Assembly: GCF_036226665.1 (NCBI RefSeq)
Contig: NZ_CP109007.1
Location: 1,612,001-1,676,000 of the forward strand
Reading direction: 5' to 3'
DNA length: 64,000 nt
Source of the DNA: Streptomyces sp. NBC_00691
GTDB taxonomy: Bacteria > Actinomycetota > Actinomycetes > Streptomycetales > Streptomycetaceae
Position 1 is the first letter of the stretch. The number at the start of each line of letters is the position of its first letter. Shown one piece after another: positions 55,797-64,000 of this stretch. The translations under genes and the position numbers were made by a program. The notes below the pieces were generated by a model. It saw nothing but the letters and a program-made list of their open reading frames with translations. It was not told the DNA's origin and did not search any database.

Positions 55797-56990
55797 TCAG
55801 TCGCGTGCGGTGAAGTCCGCCGCGCCCAGCAGGGCGGTGTCCGGGTTGTCGGAGAAGATGCCGTCGATCCCCGTCTCCAGGTAGCGCTTCAGCGCCCCGA
55901 AGGAGTCCCCGTAAGCCGTCGGGTCCGTCCCCCGGCGGAACTCCACGGGCAGGAAGGAGTTCTCGTTGCGGTGGGTGTACGGGTGGAGGATCAGGCCCTG
56001 CGCGTGGGCGTCGCGGACCAGGGTGGTCGGGTCGCCGAGGCGGCCGCTCGCGTCCTTCGGGATCACCAGGTCGAGCGTGGGGCCGATGCCCTTGGCGTAG
56101 GAGGCGATCCAGCGCAGGCCCTTGGGCGTGACCAGGTCGGCGACCGTCCGCGGGTCCCCGGCCTGGACGAAGTCCCAGGGGCGGCCGGTCGCGCCGGAGA
56201 GCAGGACCACGCCGGGCGAGTCCACCAGCTTCGCGAGGCGCTGGATGCTGGTCGGCTCGAAGGACTGCAGGAAGACCGGGGAGTCGGCGCGGTGGCGGCC
56301 GTACCGGCGGAGCAGCTTGGCGAGGCGCTCCTCCAGGCCGAGGCCGAGGGAGCGGAAGTAGGTGGGGTGCTTGGTCTCGACGTGCAGCCAGATCTCGCGG
56401 CCCCGGCGGCGGCCCTCCTCCTCGGCCCAGCGCAGGACCTCCTCGAAGGTGGGTATCGTCCAGCGGCCGTCGTACAGGGTGTTCTCCTGGCGGACGGCCG
56501 GAATGCGTTCCTTGGCGCGGAGGGTCTTGAGCTCGGCGAGCGTGAAGTCCTCGGTGAACCAGCCGGTGAGGGAGACGCCGTCGACGCTCTTGGTGGTCTT
56601 CCGGGACGCGAACTCCGGGTGGTCGGCGACATCGGTGGTGCCGGTGATGTCGTTCTCGTGACGGCAGACCAGATGCCCGTCCTTGGTGGGGACGAGGTCC
56701 TGCTCGATGACGTGGGCGCCGAGGTCCAGGGCGTGCCGGTAGGAGCCGAGGGTGTGCTCGGGGCGGTAGCCGCTGGCGCCCCGGTGGGCGATGACGGTGG
56801 GGGCGGGGAGGGAGCGGTAGCCGCGGCCGTGGCCGTGGCCGTGGCCCGCGGCGGCGGACGGGGCGGCCCCCGACGCGTCCGCCTGTGCCACGCCGCCGGT
56901 GGCGAGGGCCGTGGAGGCGCCGAGGACGGTGGCGCCCGCCGCTCCGAGAACCGTGCGCCGGGCGGGGATCCGGCGTTCGCCCTGGGTCAT
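55797..56990 (-). CDS. Secreted glycerophosphodiester phosphodiesterase
   Basis: 397-residue enzyme with a twin-arginine signal (IPARRTVLGAAGATVLGAS, ~8-30), so it is exported folded. The GDPD fold is marked by IAHRGASGYRPEHTLGSYRHAL (~65-86), VIEQDLVPTKDGHLVCRHE, IWLHVETKHP, VFLQSFEPTSI and GIDGIFSDNPD near the end. It hydrolyses glycerophosphodiesters to release glycerol 3-phosphate outside the cell. Length and TAT motif are typical of Streptomyces GlpQ-like proteins. Confidence 0.93.
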   Translation of the reverse strand: MTQGERRIPARRTVLGAAGATVLGASTALATGGVAQADASGAAPSAAAGHGHGHGRGYRSLPAPTVIAHRGASGYRPEHTLGSYRHALDLGAHVIEQDLVPTKDGHLVCRHENDITGTTDVADHPEFASRKTTKSVDGVSLTGWFTEDFTLAELKTLRAKERIPAVRQENTLYDGRWTIPTFEEVLRWAEEEGRRRGREIWLHVETKHPTYFRSLGLGLEERLAKLLRRYGRHRADSPVFLQSFEPTSIQRLAKLVDSPGVVLLSGATGRPWDFVQAGDPRTVADLVTPKGLRWIASYAKGIGPTLDLVIPKDASGRLGDPTTLVRDAHAQGLILHPYTHRNENSFLPVEFRRGTDPTAYGDSFGALKRYLETGIDGIFSDNPDTALLGAADFTARD

Positions 56991-57210
56991 GTGGTGTCCT
57001 CCTGTGTCATGTCCCGCACCTGTCGACGGGTGCCTCCGACGCTAGGCATCGGGGCCCTACGTACGGCAGACCTACGCCGAACATGGCGGAAACACACGTC
57101 AACACTGCGTATCCACTCGGTGAACCCGATGTGCGCACGGACGTGACCCGCGAGTATCGTCGCCAGCTGCACCGTCAGCTCGACTGACCCGCATCCCACC
57201 GGAGGAACCG

Positions 57211-57882
57211 TTGTCCCGTCTCGCGATCATCAAGGCAGTGCTCGGGCCGGTCATGCGCCTGATGTTCCGCCCCCGCGTGGAGGGCGCCGAGAACATCCCG
57301 GGGACCGGTCCCGTCATCCTCGCGGGCAACCACCTGACGTTCATCGACTCGATGATCATGCCGATCTGCCTGGACCGTCCGGTCTACTTCATCGGCAAGG
57401 ACGAGTACGTGACCGGCAAGGGGATCAAGGGCCGGGCGATGGCCTGGTTCTTCACCAGCGTCGGCATGATCCCGGTGGACCGGGACGGCGGCCGCGGTGG
57501 TGTGGCGGCCCTGATGACCGGCCGCCGCATCCTCGAGGAGGGCAGGATCTTCTCGATCTACCCGGAGGGCACCCGCTCCCCCGACGGCCGTCTGTACCGG
57601 GGCCGTACGGGTATCGCGCGGCTCACCCTGATGACGGGCGCCCCGGTGATCCCGTTCGCGATGATCGGCACCGACAAGATCCAGCCGGGCGGCGCGGGCT
57701 TCCCGCGTCCGGGCCGGGTGACGGTCCGCTTCGGCGAGGCGATGGAGTTCTCTCGGTACGACGGCATGGACCGCGACCGCTATGTGCTGCGGGCGGTGAC
57801 GGACTCGGTGATGGCCGAGGTCATGCGGCTGTCGGGGCAGGAGTACGTGGACATGTACGCCACCAAGGCGAAGGCGGCCTGA
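57211..57882 (+). CDS. 1-Acyl-sn-glycerol-3-phosphate acyltransferase (PlsC type)
   Basis: 223-residue acyltransferase. HX4D appears as NHLTFIDS (~44), the substrate motif as FPEGTRS-like YPEGTRSPDG (~125), and VPVIPF-like APVIPFAMIG. It should make phosphatidic acid. Start is TTG (MSRLAIIKAV) with GGAGGAA five bases upstream. A strong terminator follows. Confidence 0.92.
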   Translation: MSRLAIIKAVLGPVMRLMFRPRVEGAENIPGTGPVILAGNHLTFIDSMIMPICLDRPVYFIGKDEYVTGKGIKGRAMAWFFTSVGMIPVDRDGGRGGVAALMTGRRILEEGRIFSIYPEGTRSPDGRLYRGRTGIARLTLMTGAPVIPFAMIGTDKIQPGGAGFPRPGRVTVRFGEAMEFSRYDGMDRDRYVLRAVTDSVMAEVMRLSGQEYVDMYATKAKAA

Positions 57883-57932
57883 CGCTTCCGGGCGGCGGCG
57901 CTCCAGGGCCCGCGGGGTGCCCGGCGGCATGT

Positions 57933-57974
57933 GACGGTGCCCCGTACGGCCTCCTGGCCGTACGGGGCACCGTC
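57933..57974. terminator. Terminator between PlsC and MFS genes
   Basis: 19-bp perfect arms (57933-57951, 57956-57974) with a TCCT loop between convergent genes. Confidence 0.92.
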
Positions 57975-57988
57975 GTATACGCCGGGCG

Positions 57989-59533
57989 TCAGTGCTCGAC
58001 GCCGTCCTCCAGCTTCTGGCCCTTGAGCAGGAACCAGGCCGCGACCGCCGTCGCGAGGAGGACCGCCGCGCCGACACCGGCCGCGATCCGCAGACCGTCG
58101 ACGAAAGCCTCCTGGGCGGCCGACACCAGGGCCGTCGCCGCGTCCGGGGCGAGGGCGCCGGAGGCCTCGACCGCGCCGCCGAGCGATTCGTGGGCGGCGG
58201 ACGCCACGTCGGAGGGGACGTCGGCCGGAGTGGCGAAGCCCCGGTAGACACCGGTCACGATCGAGCCGAGGACGGCGATGCCGAGCGCGGCGCCCAGCTC
58301 GTACGCCGTCTCCGAGACCGCGGACGCGGAGCCCGCCTGGTCCTTCGGGACGCTGGACAGGATCACGTCGGCGGTGACGGTGAAGGCGAATCCGGCGCCC
58401 ACGCCGACGACGAGCAGGGCCGCGCCGAGCAGCGGGTAGCCGGTGTGCTGGTCGAGCGTCGTCAGGACCGCGAGCGAGAGGCCGACCGCGGCGAGACCAC
58501 CGGCCACGACGGACCGTACGGAGAAGCGGCGGGCCACCAGACCCGCGATCAGCCCGGCCGTGACCGCGCCGACCGCCGCGGGGAGTTCGGCGAGCCCGGC
58601 CTCCAGCGGCTGTCGGCCCTGGACCAGCTGGAAGAACTGGGACAGGAAGAACACCAGGCCGGAGAGGCCGAGGATGGTCAGCAGGTCGGCGAGCACGGCG
58701 CCCGAGAAGCCGCGGTGGCGGAACAGCCGCATGTCCAGGAGCGGCGCGGGCAGGGTGAGCTGCCGTCGGACGAACCAGGTCAGGGCACCGGCGCCGATCA
58801 GGGCGGCGACGCCCGCGTCCGCGGAGAGGCCGTGCGAGGCCAGTTCCTTGATCGCGTAGACGAGGCCGATCAGGCCGACGAGGGAGAGTCCGACGCTCGG
58901 CAGGTCCCAGGGACCGGGGGCGGGATTCCTGGACTCCGGGATCAGCTTGATGCCGACGACGACGAGGACCGCCATGACGGGCAGGTTGATCAGGAAGACC
59001 GAGCCCCACCAGAAGTGCTCCAGGAGGAAGCCTCCGACGACGGGTCCGACGGCGGCGCCGGCCGAGGCCATGGCACCCCAGATGCCGATGGCGAGGCTGC
59101 GCTCGCGCGGGTCGTGGAAGAGGTTCCGGATGAGCGCCAGGGTGGACGGCATCAGGGTCGCGCCGGCGACGCCGAGCAGGGCGCGCGCCACGATCATCAT
59201 CTCGGGGCTGGTCGCGTAGGCGTTCAGCACGGAGACGGCACCGAAGGCGGTGGCACCGATCAGGAGCAGCTTCTTGCGGCCGATGCGGTCGCCGAGGCTG
59301 CCCATGGTGACCAGGAGTCCGGCGATGACGAAGGAGTAGACGTCGCCGATCCAGAGGAGCTGGGTGCCGGAGGGCTTCAGGTCCTCGGAGAGGAAGGGGG
59401 TGGCGAGTCCCAGTACCGTGGCGTCGACCGCCACGAGGAGGACGGCCAGGACGAGAACGGAGAGGGCGAGCCACCGGCCGGGGCGGCGCACGCCCTCGGT
59501 ATGACCGGTGGTCCTGAGGGTGCTGACGGTCAC
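57989..59533 (-). CDS. MFS drug:H+ antiporter (DHA2, 14-helix)
   Basis: 514-residue transporter with 14 hydrophobic helices. Motif A is GSLGDRIGRKK (~80), motif C-like GAMASAGAAVGPVVGGFLLEHFWWGSVFLINLP (~153-188). This is the EmrB/QacA-type DHA2 subfamily. GTG 59533 overlaps the TetR stop (GTGA), so both are translated together. Drug substrate unknown; the TetR repressor and its operator probably control it. Confidence 0.93.
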   Translation of the reverse strand: MTVSTLRTTGHTEGVRRPGRWLALSVLVLAVLLVAVDATVLGLATPFLSEDLKPSGTQLLWIGDVYSFVIAGLLVTMGSLGDRIGRKKLLLIGATAFGAVSVLNAYATSPEMMIVARALLGVAGATLMPSTLALIRNLFHDPRERSLAIGIWGAMASAGAAVGPVVGGFLLEHFWWGSVFLINLPVMAVLVVVGIKLIPESRNPAPGPWDLPSVGLSLVGLIGLVYAIKELASHGLSADAGVAALIGAGALTWFVRRQLTLPAPLLDMRLFRHRGFSGAVLADLLTILGLSGLVFFLSQFFQLVQGRQPLEAGLAELPAAVGAVTAGLIAGLVARRFSVRSVVAGGLAAVGLSLAVLTTLDQHTGYPLLGAALLVVGVGAGFAFTVTADVILSSVPKDQAGSASAVSETAYELGAALGIAVLGSIVTGVYRGFATPADVPSDVASAAHESLGGAVEASGALAPDAATALVSAAQEAFVDGLRIAAGVGAAVLLATAVAAWFLLKGQKLEDGVEH

Positions 59534-60081
59534 TTCTCCACGCTCCTGCGCGCTCCGCCGAGCAGCAGCTCGGCGATCATGTACTGAAAGTCCTTGGCGG
59601 CGACCCGGCCGTCCTGCACGGCCCAGGCGCCGGAACCGACGAGCCCGTAGAAGGCCTCGGTGAGCCAGGCGGGGGTCAGGTCGATCCGGAAGACGCCGTT
59701 CTCCTGGCCGCGCCGGAAGAGCGCGGAGACCCGGTCGTCGATGCGTGCCCAGCCCTCGTTCTGCCCGTCGCCCTCAAAGAGCTGGTTCTCGGTGACGAGG
59801 AACGACAGCAGAGGGGCGAGGTGCTCCACCTCGGCCACGATCCGGCGTACCGCCTCGTCCTCGGGCCCGTCCTCGGGCGCGGCCCGTTCGAGCGCGGCCT
59901 CGATCTCCTGCAGTCCGTGCTCTTCCAGCGCCCGTACGAGCGCGTCCCGTCCGGCGAAGTGCCGGTGCAGCGTGGCGCGGCCGATCCCGGCGGCCCGGGC
60001 GACCTCGTCCATCGTGGCGGTCGCCTTGCGGGAGAGCAGGGCGGCGGCTGCGTGGAGCACCTGGGTGCGATCGACTGACAT
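59530..60081 (-). CDS. TetR-family transcriptional regulator
   Basis: 183-residue repressor. HTH is in MDEVARAAGIGRATLHRHFAGRDALVRAL (~26-54); the C-terminal ligand domain follows the usual helical pattern. ATG 60081 lacks an SD and lies close to the operator, so it may be read from a leaderless transcript; a GTG upstream would add nine codons. It sits directly before the MFS gene and probably regulates both. Confidence 0.92.
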   Translation of the reverse strand: MSVDRTQVLHAAAALLSRKATATMDEVARAAGIGRATLHRHFAGRDALVRALEEHGLQEIEAALERAAPEDGPEDEAVRRIVAEVEHLAPLLSFLVTENQLFEGDGQNEGWARIDDRVSALFRRGQENGVFRIDLTPAWLTEAFYGLVGSGAWAVQDGRVAAKDFQYMIAELLLGGARRSVEK

Positions 60082-60098
60082 GAGACGACCATACACCG

Positions 60099-60120
60099 AA
60101 TGAGACACTCATGTCTCATT
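60099..60120. promoter_or_regulatory. TetR operator
   Basis: Palindrome AATGAGACA-CTCA-TGTCTCATT with perfect 9-bp arms lies 18 bases before the TetR start. An additional half-site TGAGAC occurs at 60081-60086, overlapping the start codon. Confidence 0.8.
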
Positions 60121-60160
60121 CAATAGTTCGACGCCTCACCCGAGGCAGGAACGGAATGCT

Positions 60161-60676
60161 GTGGACATGACGAAGCCGCTGCTGCTGATCGACGTCGACG
60201 GGCCGCTGAACCCCTACGCGGCGAAGCCCGAGCGGCGCCCCGAGGGATATGCGACCCACCGGATGCGGCCGGGCGGCTGGTTCGGGACGAAGCCGCTGCG
60301 GGTGTGGCTGAATCCCGCGCACGGGGACGAGCTGCGCGCGCTGGCGGAGGCGTACGAACTGGTCTGGGCGACGACCTGGAAGGGCGAGGCTAACGACTGG
60401 ATAGGGCCCCGGCTGGGACTCCCCGTACTGCCGTTCATCGACTGGCCCCAGATGCACGGAAAGGCCCCTCGCGGGACCTTCTGGAAGACGCAGTACATCC
60501 TGGAGTACGCGGCGGGGCGACCGTTCGCCTGGGTCGACGACGACATCACCGTGTACGACCGGGAGTTCGTGGAGCGGAACCACCTGGCCGCCGCCCTGCT
60601 GCTGCACGTCGACCCCCGGCTCGGACTGCTCCGGCCGGACTTCGACGCGCTCGCGGACTGGGCGGCGGCGCTGTGA
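60161..60676 (+). CDS. HAD-like hydrolase
   Basis: 171-residue HAD-superfamily protein: motif 1 LLIDVDGPLNPYA (~8-20; Asp11, Asp13), motif 2 VWATTWKG, motif 4 region FAWVDDDITVYDREFV (~125). A conserved Lys between (WKTQ) may fill motif 3. Such proteins hydrolyse phosphates of unknown substrates; this one lacks a long cap. Start GTG 60161 is supported by AGGAAC ten bases upstream. It diverges from the TetR-MFS pair. Confidence 0.82.
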   Translation: MDMTKPLLLIDVDGPLNPYAAKPERRPEGYATHRMRPGGWFGTKPLRVWLNPAHGDELRALAEAYELVWATTWKGEANDWIGPRLGLPVLPFIDWPQMHGKAPRGTFWKTQYILEYAAGRPFAWVDDDITVYDREFVERNHLAAALLLHVDPRLGLLRPDFDALADWAAAL

Positions 60677-60690
60677 CGCGTTGAGGGGGG

Positions 60691-62154
<1,464 letters not shown>

Positions 62155-62248
62155 TCACCGCCGCGTCCACGCAGGGGGCGGGCGGCGACCTGTTCAACGG
62201 GGGCGGGTCACGCCAGGGTCGGCGGCGGCGCCGACGGCATCCCGGCGT

Positions 62249-62264
62249 AGGCATAACTATGCAA
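62249..62264. promoter_or_regulatory. ARG-box-like ArgR site upstream of argH
   Basis: On the argH strand the sequence is TTGCATAGTTATGCCT, a close match to a TGCAT-N4-ATGCA arrangement. A partial second half-site (GTGCAT) lies adjacent. The region is unusually AT-rich for this genome, as expected at a promoter. Confidence 0.65.
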
Positions 62265-62344
62265 TGCACCGTATGTTTTGTCAACGCGCTGCCCCGGCCG
62301 GAAATCCGGCGGCGGCAGCCCGCAGCAACTCCTAGGCTCCGGCC

Positions 62345-63760
62345 ATGCAGAGCGGCGCGTTCGACGAGATCCGGCACCGGATCACCCGGGTGCTCGACGG
62401 GACCGACGGGGGCGAGGCCGATTCCTGGACGGCGCTCGACGAGGACATCAGGGGTGCGCTCCGGTACGGCGTCCTTCCGCCCGCCCACATCTGGTTCCCC
62501 GGCGACGACCGGAACCGGCGGCCCGCCACGTGGGAGTCGGCGGTCGCCCTGTGCGGCCCCGACGGCCGGATCCGGGAGGCCGCCCTCGCGTACGTGACCG
62601 CGGCCCCCGCCCTCCTGCCCCTGGCCGCGATCCGGTGCGCCGACTGGGCCGAGCAGGTACGGACACGGGCGCGGGCCGTCCTGGAGGCGGAGCTGCCGGG
62701 CCTGCTGGGCCAGCCGGGCCTGCCCGAACGGCCGGATCCGCCGGGTCCACGCGGTCCGTCCGGCCCATCCGGACTGCCCGGTCCGCCCGGCCCGTCGCCC
62801 GAGACGTTCCGGACCGTCGCCGCCGTGATCCTCCGGGTCGCCGGACGGCGGTACGGAGACGGCGCGACCGAGCTGCTCGACCGGCTGCTGCGGGAGGGGC
62901 CGGAGGCCGGCGTGACCGCCCTGCGCGCGAGCCGGGACCGGAGTGTCCGGCGGCTCGCCCACCGGATCGCCGTCGACCGCGGCCTCCTCTCCCCCGCACG
63001 GCTCGCGGCGGTCGCCACCACCGACTCCGACGTGGTCGTCCAGGACCTGTGCGCGAGCGCCCTGCTCGCCGCCATCGGGACGGCCGGCGGCACGGGTCCC
63101 GGGACGGCCGGCGGAACGGCCGGTGGAATGCCCCTGACCCGCTTGCTGGGAGCCCGGCAGGGCCGGATCCGGGCGGCGGGTGTCACGGGGCTGCGCCGGG
63201 CGGGCCGGGCAGGGGAGGCCGAACCGTTCCTGTACGACCGATCCTCCCTGGTGCGCGCCTGCGCCCGCTGGGTGCTCCGGCAGGCAGGAACCGAACCGCT
63301 GCCGCTCTACCGGGCGGCGTGCGCGGCCGGGGTCGGCATGCCCCACCGCGCGCCCCTGGGTCTCGCCGAGTGCGGTGACCGGACCACGGACGAGCCGCTC
63401 CTCTGGTCCCTCACCGGCGACGAGCGGCCCCAGGTACGGGCCGCCGCCGTGGCGGGACTGCGCGTGCTGGACGCCGTCCGCCCCGACCGCCTCGCCCCCC
63501 TGCTCGCCGACGGCTCCCCACGCGTCGTCCGCGAGACCAGGAGGGCACTGCTGCCCTGGGCCGACCACCACCCGGTCGCTGACCTCCCTCGCCGCACCGC
63601 CGTCACCCCTCCCCCGCAGCGCGCACCAGGCGCTCCGACGCACCCGCCGGAGGCCGGCGGGGCCCCGCCCCGGGACACAGCCGCCACCACGGCCCCGAGG
63701 CCACGCGCGGGGATACGCCGGATACTCGGCTTCGGAGGCCTGCTCAACCGCCGCCGGTAG
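62345..63760 (+). CDS. HEAT-like repeat protein with collagen-like linker (471 aa)
   Basis: Most of the chain is short paired helices of Ala/Leu/Arg type (SAVALCGPDGRIREAALAYV; RTVAAVILRVAGRRYGDGATELLDRLL; RPQVRAAAVAGLRVLDAV), consistent with HEAT-like repeats. A Gly-Pro-rich segment (~120-150; with GPRGPSGPSGLPGPPGPS) resembles collagen. Tail Pro-rich then basic. No catalytic motif; presumably a protein-binding scaffold. Divergent from argH. Confidence 0.75.
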   Translation: MQSGAFDEIRHRITRVLDGTDGGEADSWTALDEDIRGALRYGVLPPAHIWFPGDDRNRRPATWESAVALCGPDGRIREAALAYVTAAPALLPLAAIRCADWAEQVRTRARAVLEAELPGLLGQPGLPERPDPPGPRGPSGPSGLPGPPGPSPETFRTVAAVILRVAGRRYGDGATELLDRLLREGPEAGVTALRASRDRSVRRLAHRIAVDRGLLSPARLAAVATTDSDVVVQDLCASALLAAIGTAGGTGPGTAGGTAGGMPLTRLLGARQGRIRAAGVTGLRRAGRAGEAEPFLYDRSSLVRACARWVLRQAGTEPLPLYRAACAAGVGMPHRAPLGLAECGDRTTDEPLLWSLTGDERPQVRAAAVAGLRVLDAVRPDRLAPLLADGSPRVVRETRRALLPWADHHPVADLPRRTAVTPPPQRAPGAPTHPPEAGGAPPRDTAATTAPRPRAGIRRILGFGGLLNRRR

Positions 63761-63815
63761 CCCGCGACGTGAGACGTATCCGCCCCGGCCGGGCGGACGG
63801 AGCAGTATGGGCGGC

Positions 63816-64000
63816 ATGGGAAAAACGTATGAGCGCATCGACGGGCGCCTCCGTGCCTTCATCGAGGACCAGCCCGTGTTCTTCACCGCCACCGCTCCCC
63901 TCGCCGGTGACGGGCACGTCAATCTCAGCCCCAAGGGGCGCCGGGGCACCCTGGTGGTGCTCGACGAACTGACCCTCGCCTACGTGGACTTCGGGGGCAG
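63816..64000 (+). CDS. Pyridoxamine 5'-phosphate oxidase-family protein (truncated by window end)
   Basis: About 61 residues are visible: MGKTYERIDGRLRAFIEDQPVFFTATAPLAGDGHVNLSPKG and on. This opening (FIEDQPVFFTATAP, VNLSPKG) is typical of the FMN-binding split-barrel family. The rest runs past the right edge. An in-frame ATG at 63807 with GGAG upstream is an alternative start. Activity unknown. Confidence 0.8.
   Translation, partial: MGKTYERIDGRLRAFIEDQPVFFTATAPLAGDGHVNLSPKGRRGTLVVLDELTLAYVDFGG

Overview
The window is chromosomal DNA from a high-GC actinomycete and is almost certainly Streptomyces. The evidence is the very high GC at third codon positions, many GTG and TTG starts, an SsgB sporulation protein, phosphatidylinositol mannoside (PIM) genes, and a gene order (relA-apt-secF-secD-yajC-ruvBAC-yebC-pdxT-pdxS ... 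thrS ... ssgB ... argH) that matches what I recall of the S. coelicolor SCO1512-SCO1572 core region. This is core chromosome rather than an accessory island; the only clear mobile element is one IS481-family copy. Starts were chosen by Shine-Dalgarno (SD) match, neighbour overlap and family length. Nothing was searched against a database.

Layout. 1-13.5 kb is mostly on the minus strand: stringent response (relA), purine salvage (apt), protein export (secF, secD, yajC), Holliday-junction resolution (ruvC, ruvA, ruvB), a YebC regulator and pyridoxal phosphate synthesis (pdxS, pdxT). 13.6-24.2 kb holds the actinobacterial PIM block (thrS, HIT protein, PIP synthase, acyltransferase, PimA mannosyltransferase), split by a plus-strand insertion of an EF-G-like GTPase and a membrane protein. 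24.4-27.1 kb has an overlapping pair of unknown genes (DUF4365-like protein plus a 442-residue protein) divergent from a DEDDh exonuclease. 27-34 kb has two tRNA-Val(CAC) genes, membrane proteins, ssgB, a CGNR zinc-finger protein and a DsbA-like protein. 34-37.4 kb has a GNAT protein, pabC-pabB, and a five-gene tRNA cluster (Gly, Cys, three identical Val). 37.4-42.9 kb has a zinc-ribbon protein, an APH-like kinase, a Ser/Thr kinase, an IS481 element and a SpoU/TrmH methyltransferase. 43-49.6 kb is cobalamin biosynthesis: cobA/cysG, a very large BluB-CobT fusion, and cobL. 50.4-53.5 kb is a metNIQ methionine importer preceded by a short Cys/Met-rich reading frame that looks like an attenuator leader. 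53.7-64 kb has membrane proteins, a sigma-like protein, a phosphodiesterase, an acyltransferase, a TetR-MFS efflux pair with a clear operator, argH with an ARG-box-like site, and a HEAT-like protein. A cut-off pyridoxamine-oxidase-family gene ends the window.

The observations most worth following up are the Cys/Met-coding leader before metNIQ, the IS481 insertion into a CCTAGG site that supplies stop codons to two genes, a fold-back that hides the transposase ribosome binding site, the roughly 600-residue repeat-bearing disordered arm on the BluB-CobT fusion, and the uncharacterised DUF4365 pair.
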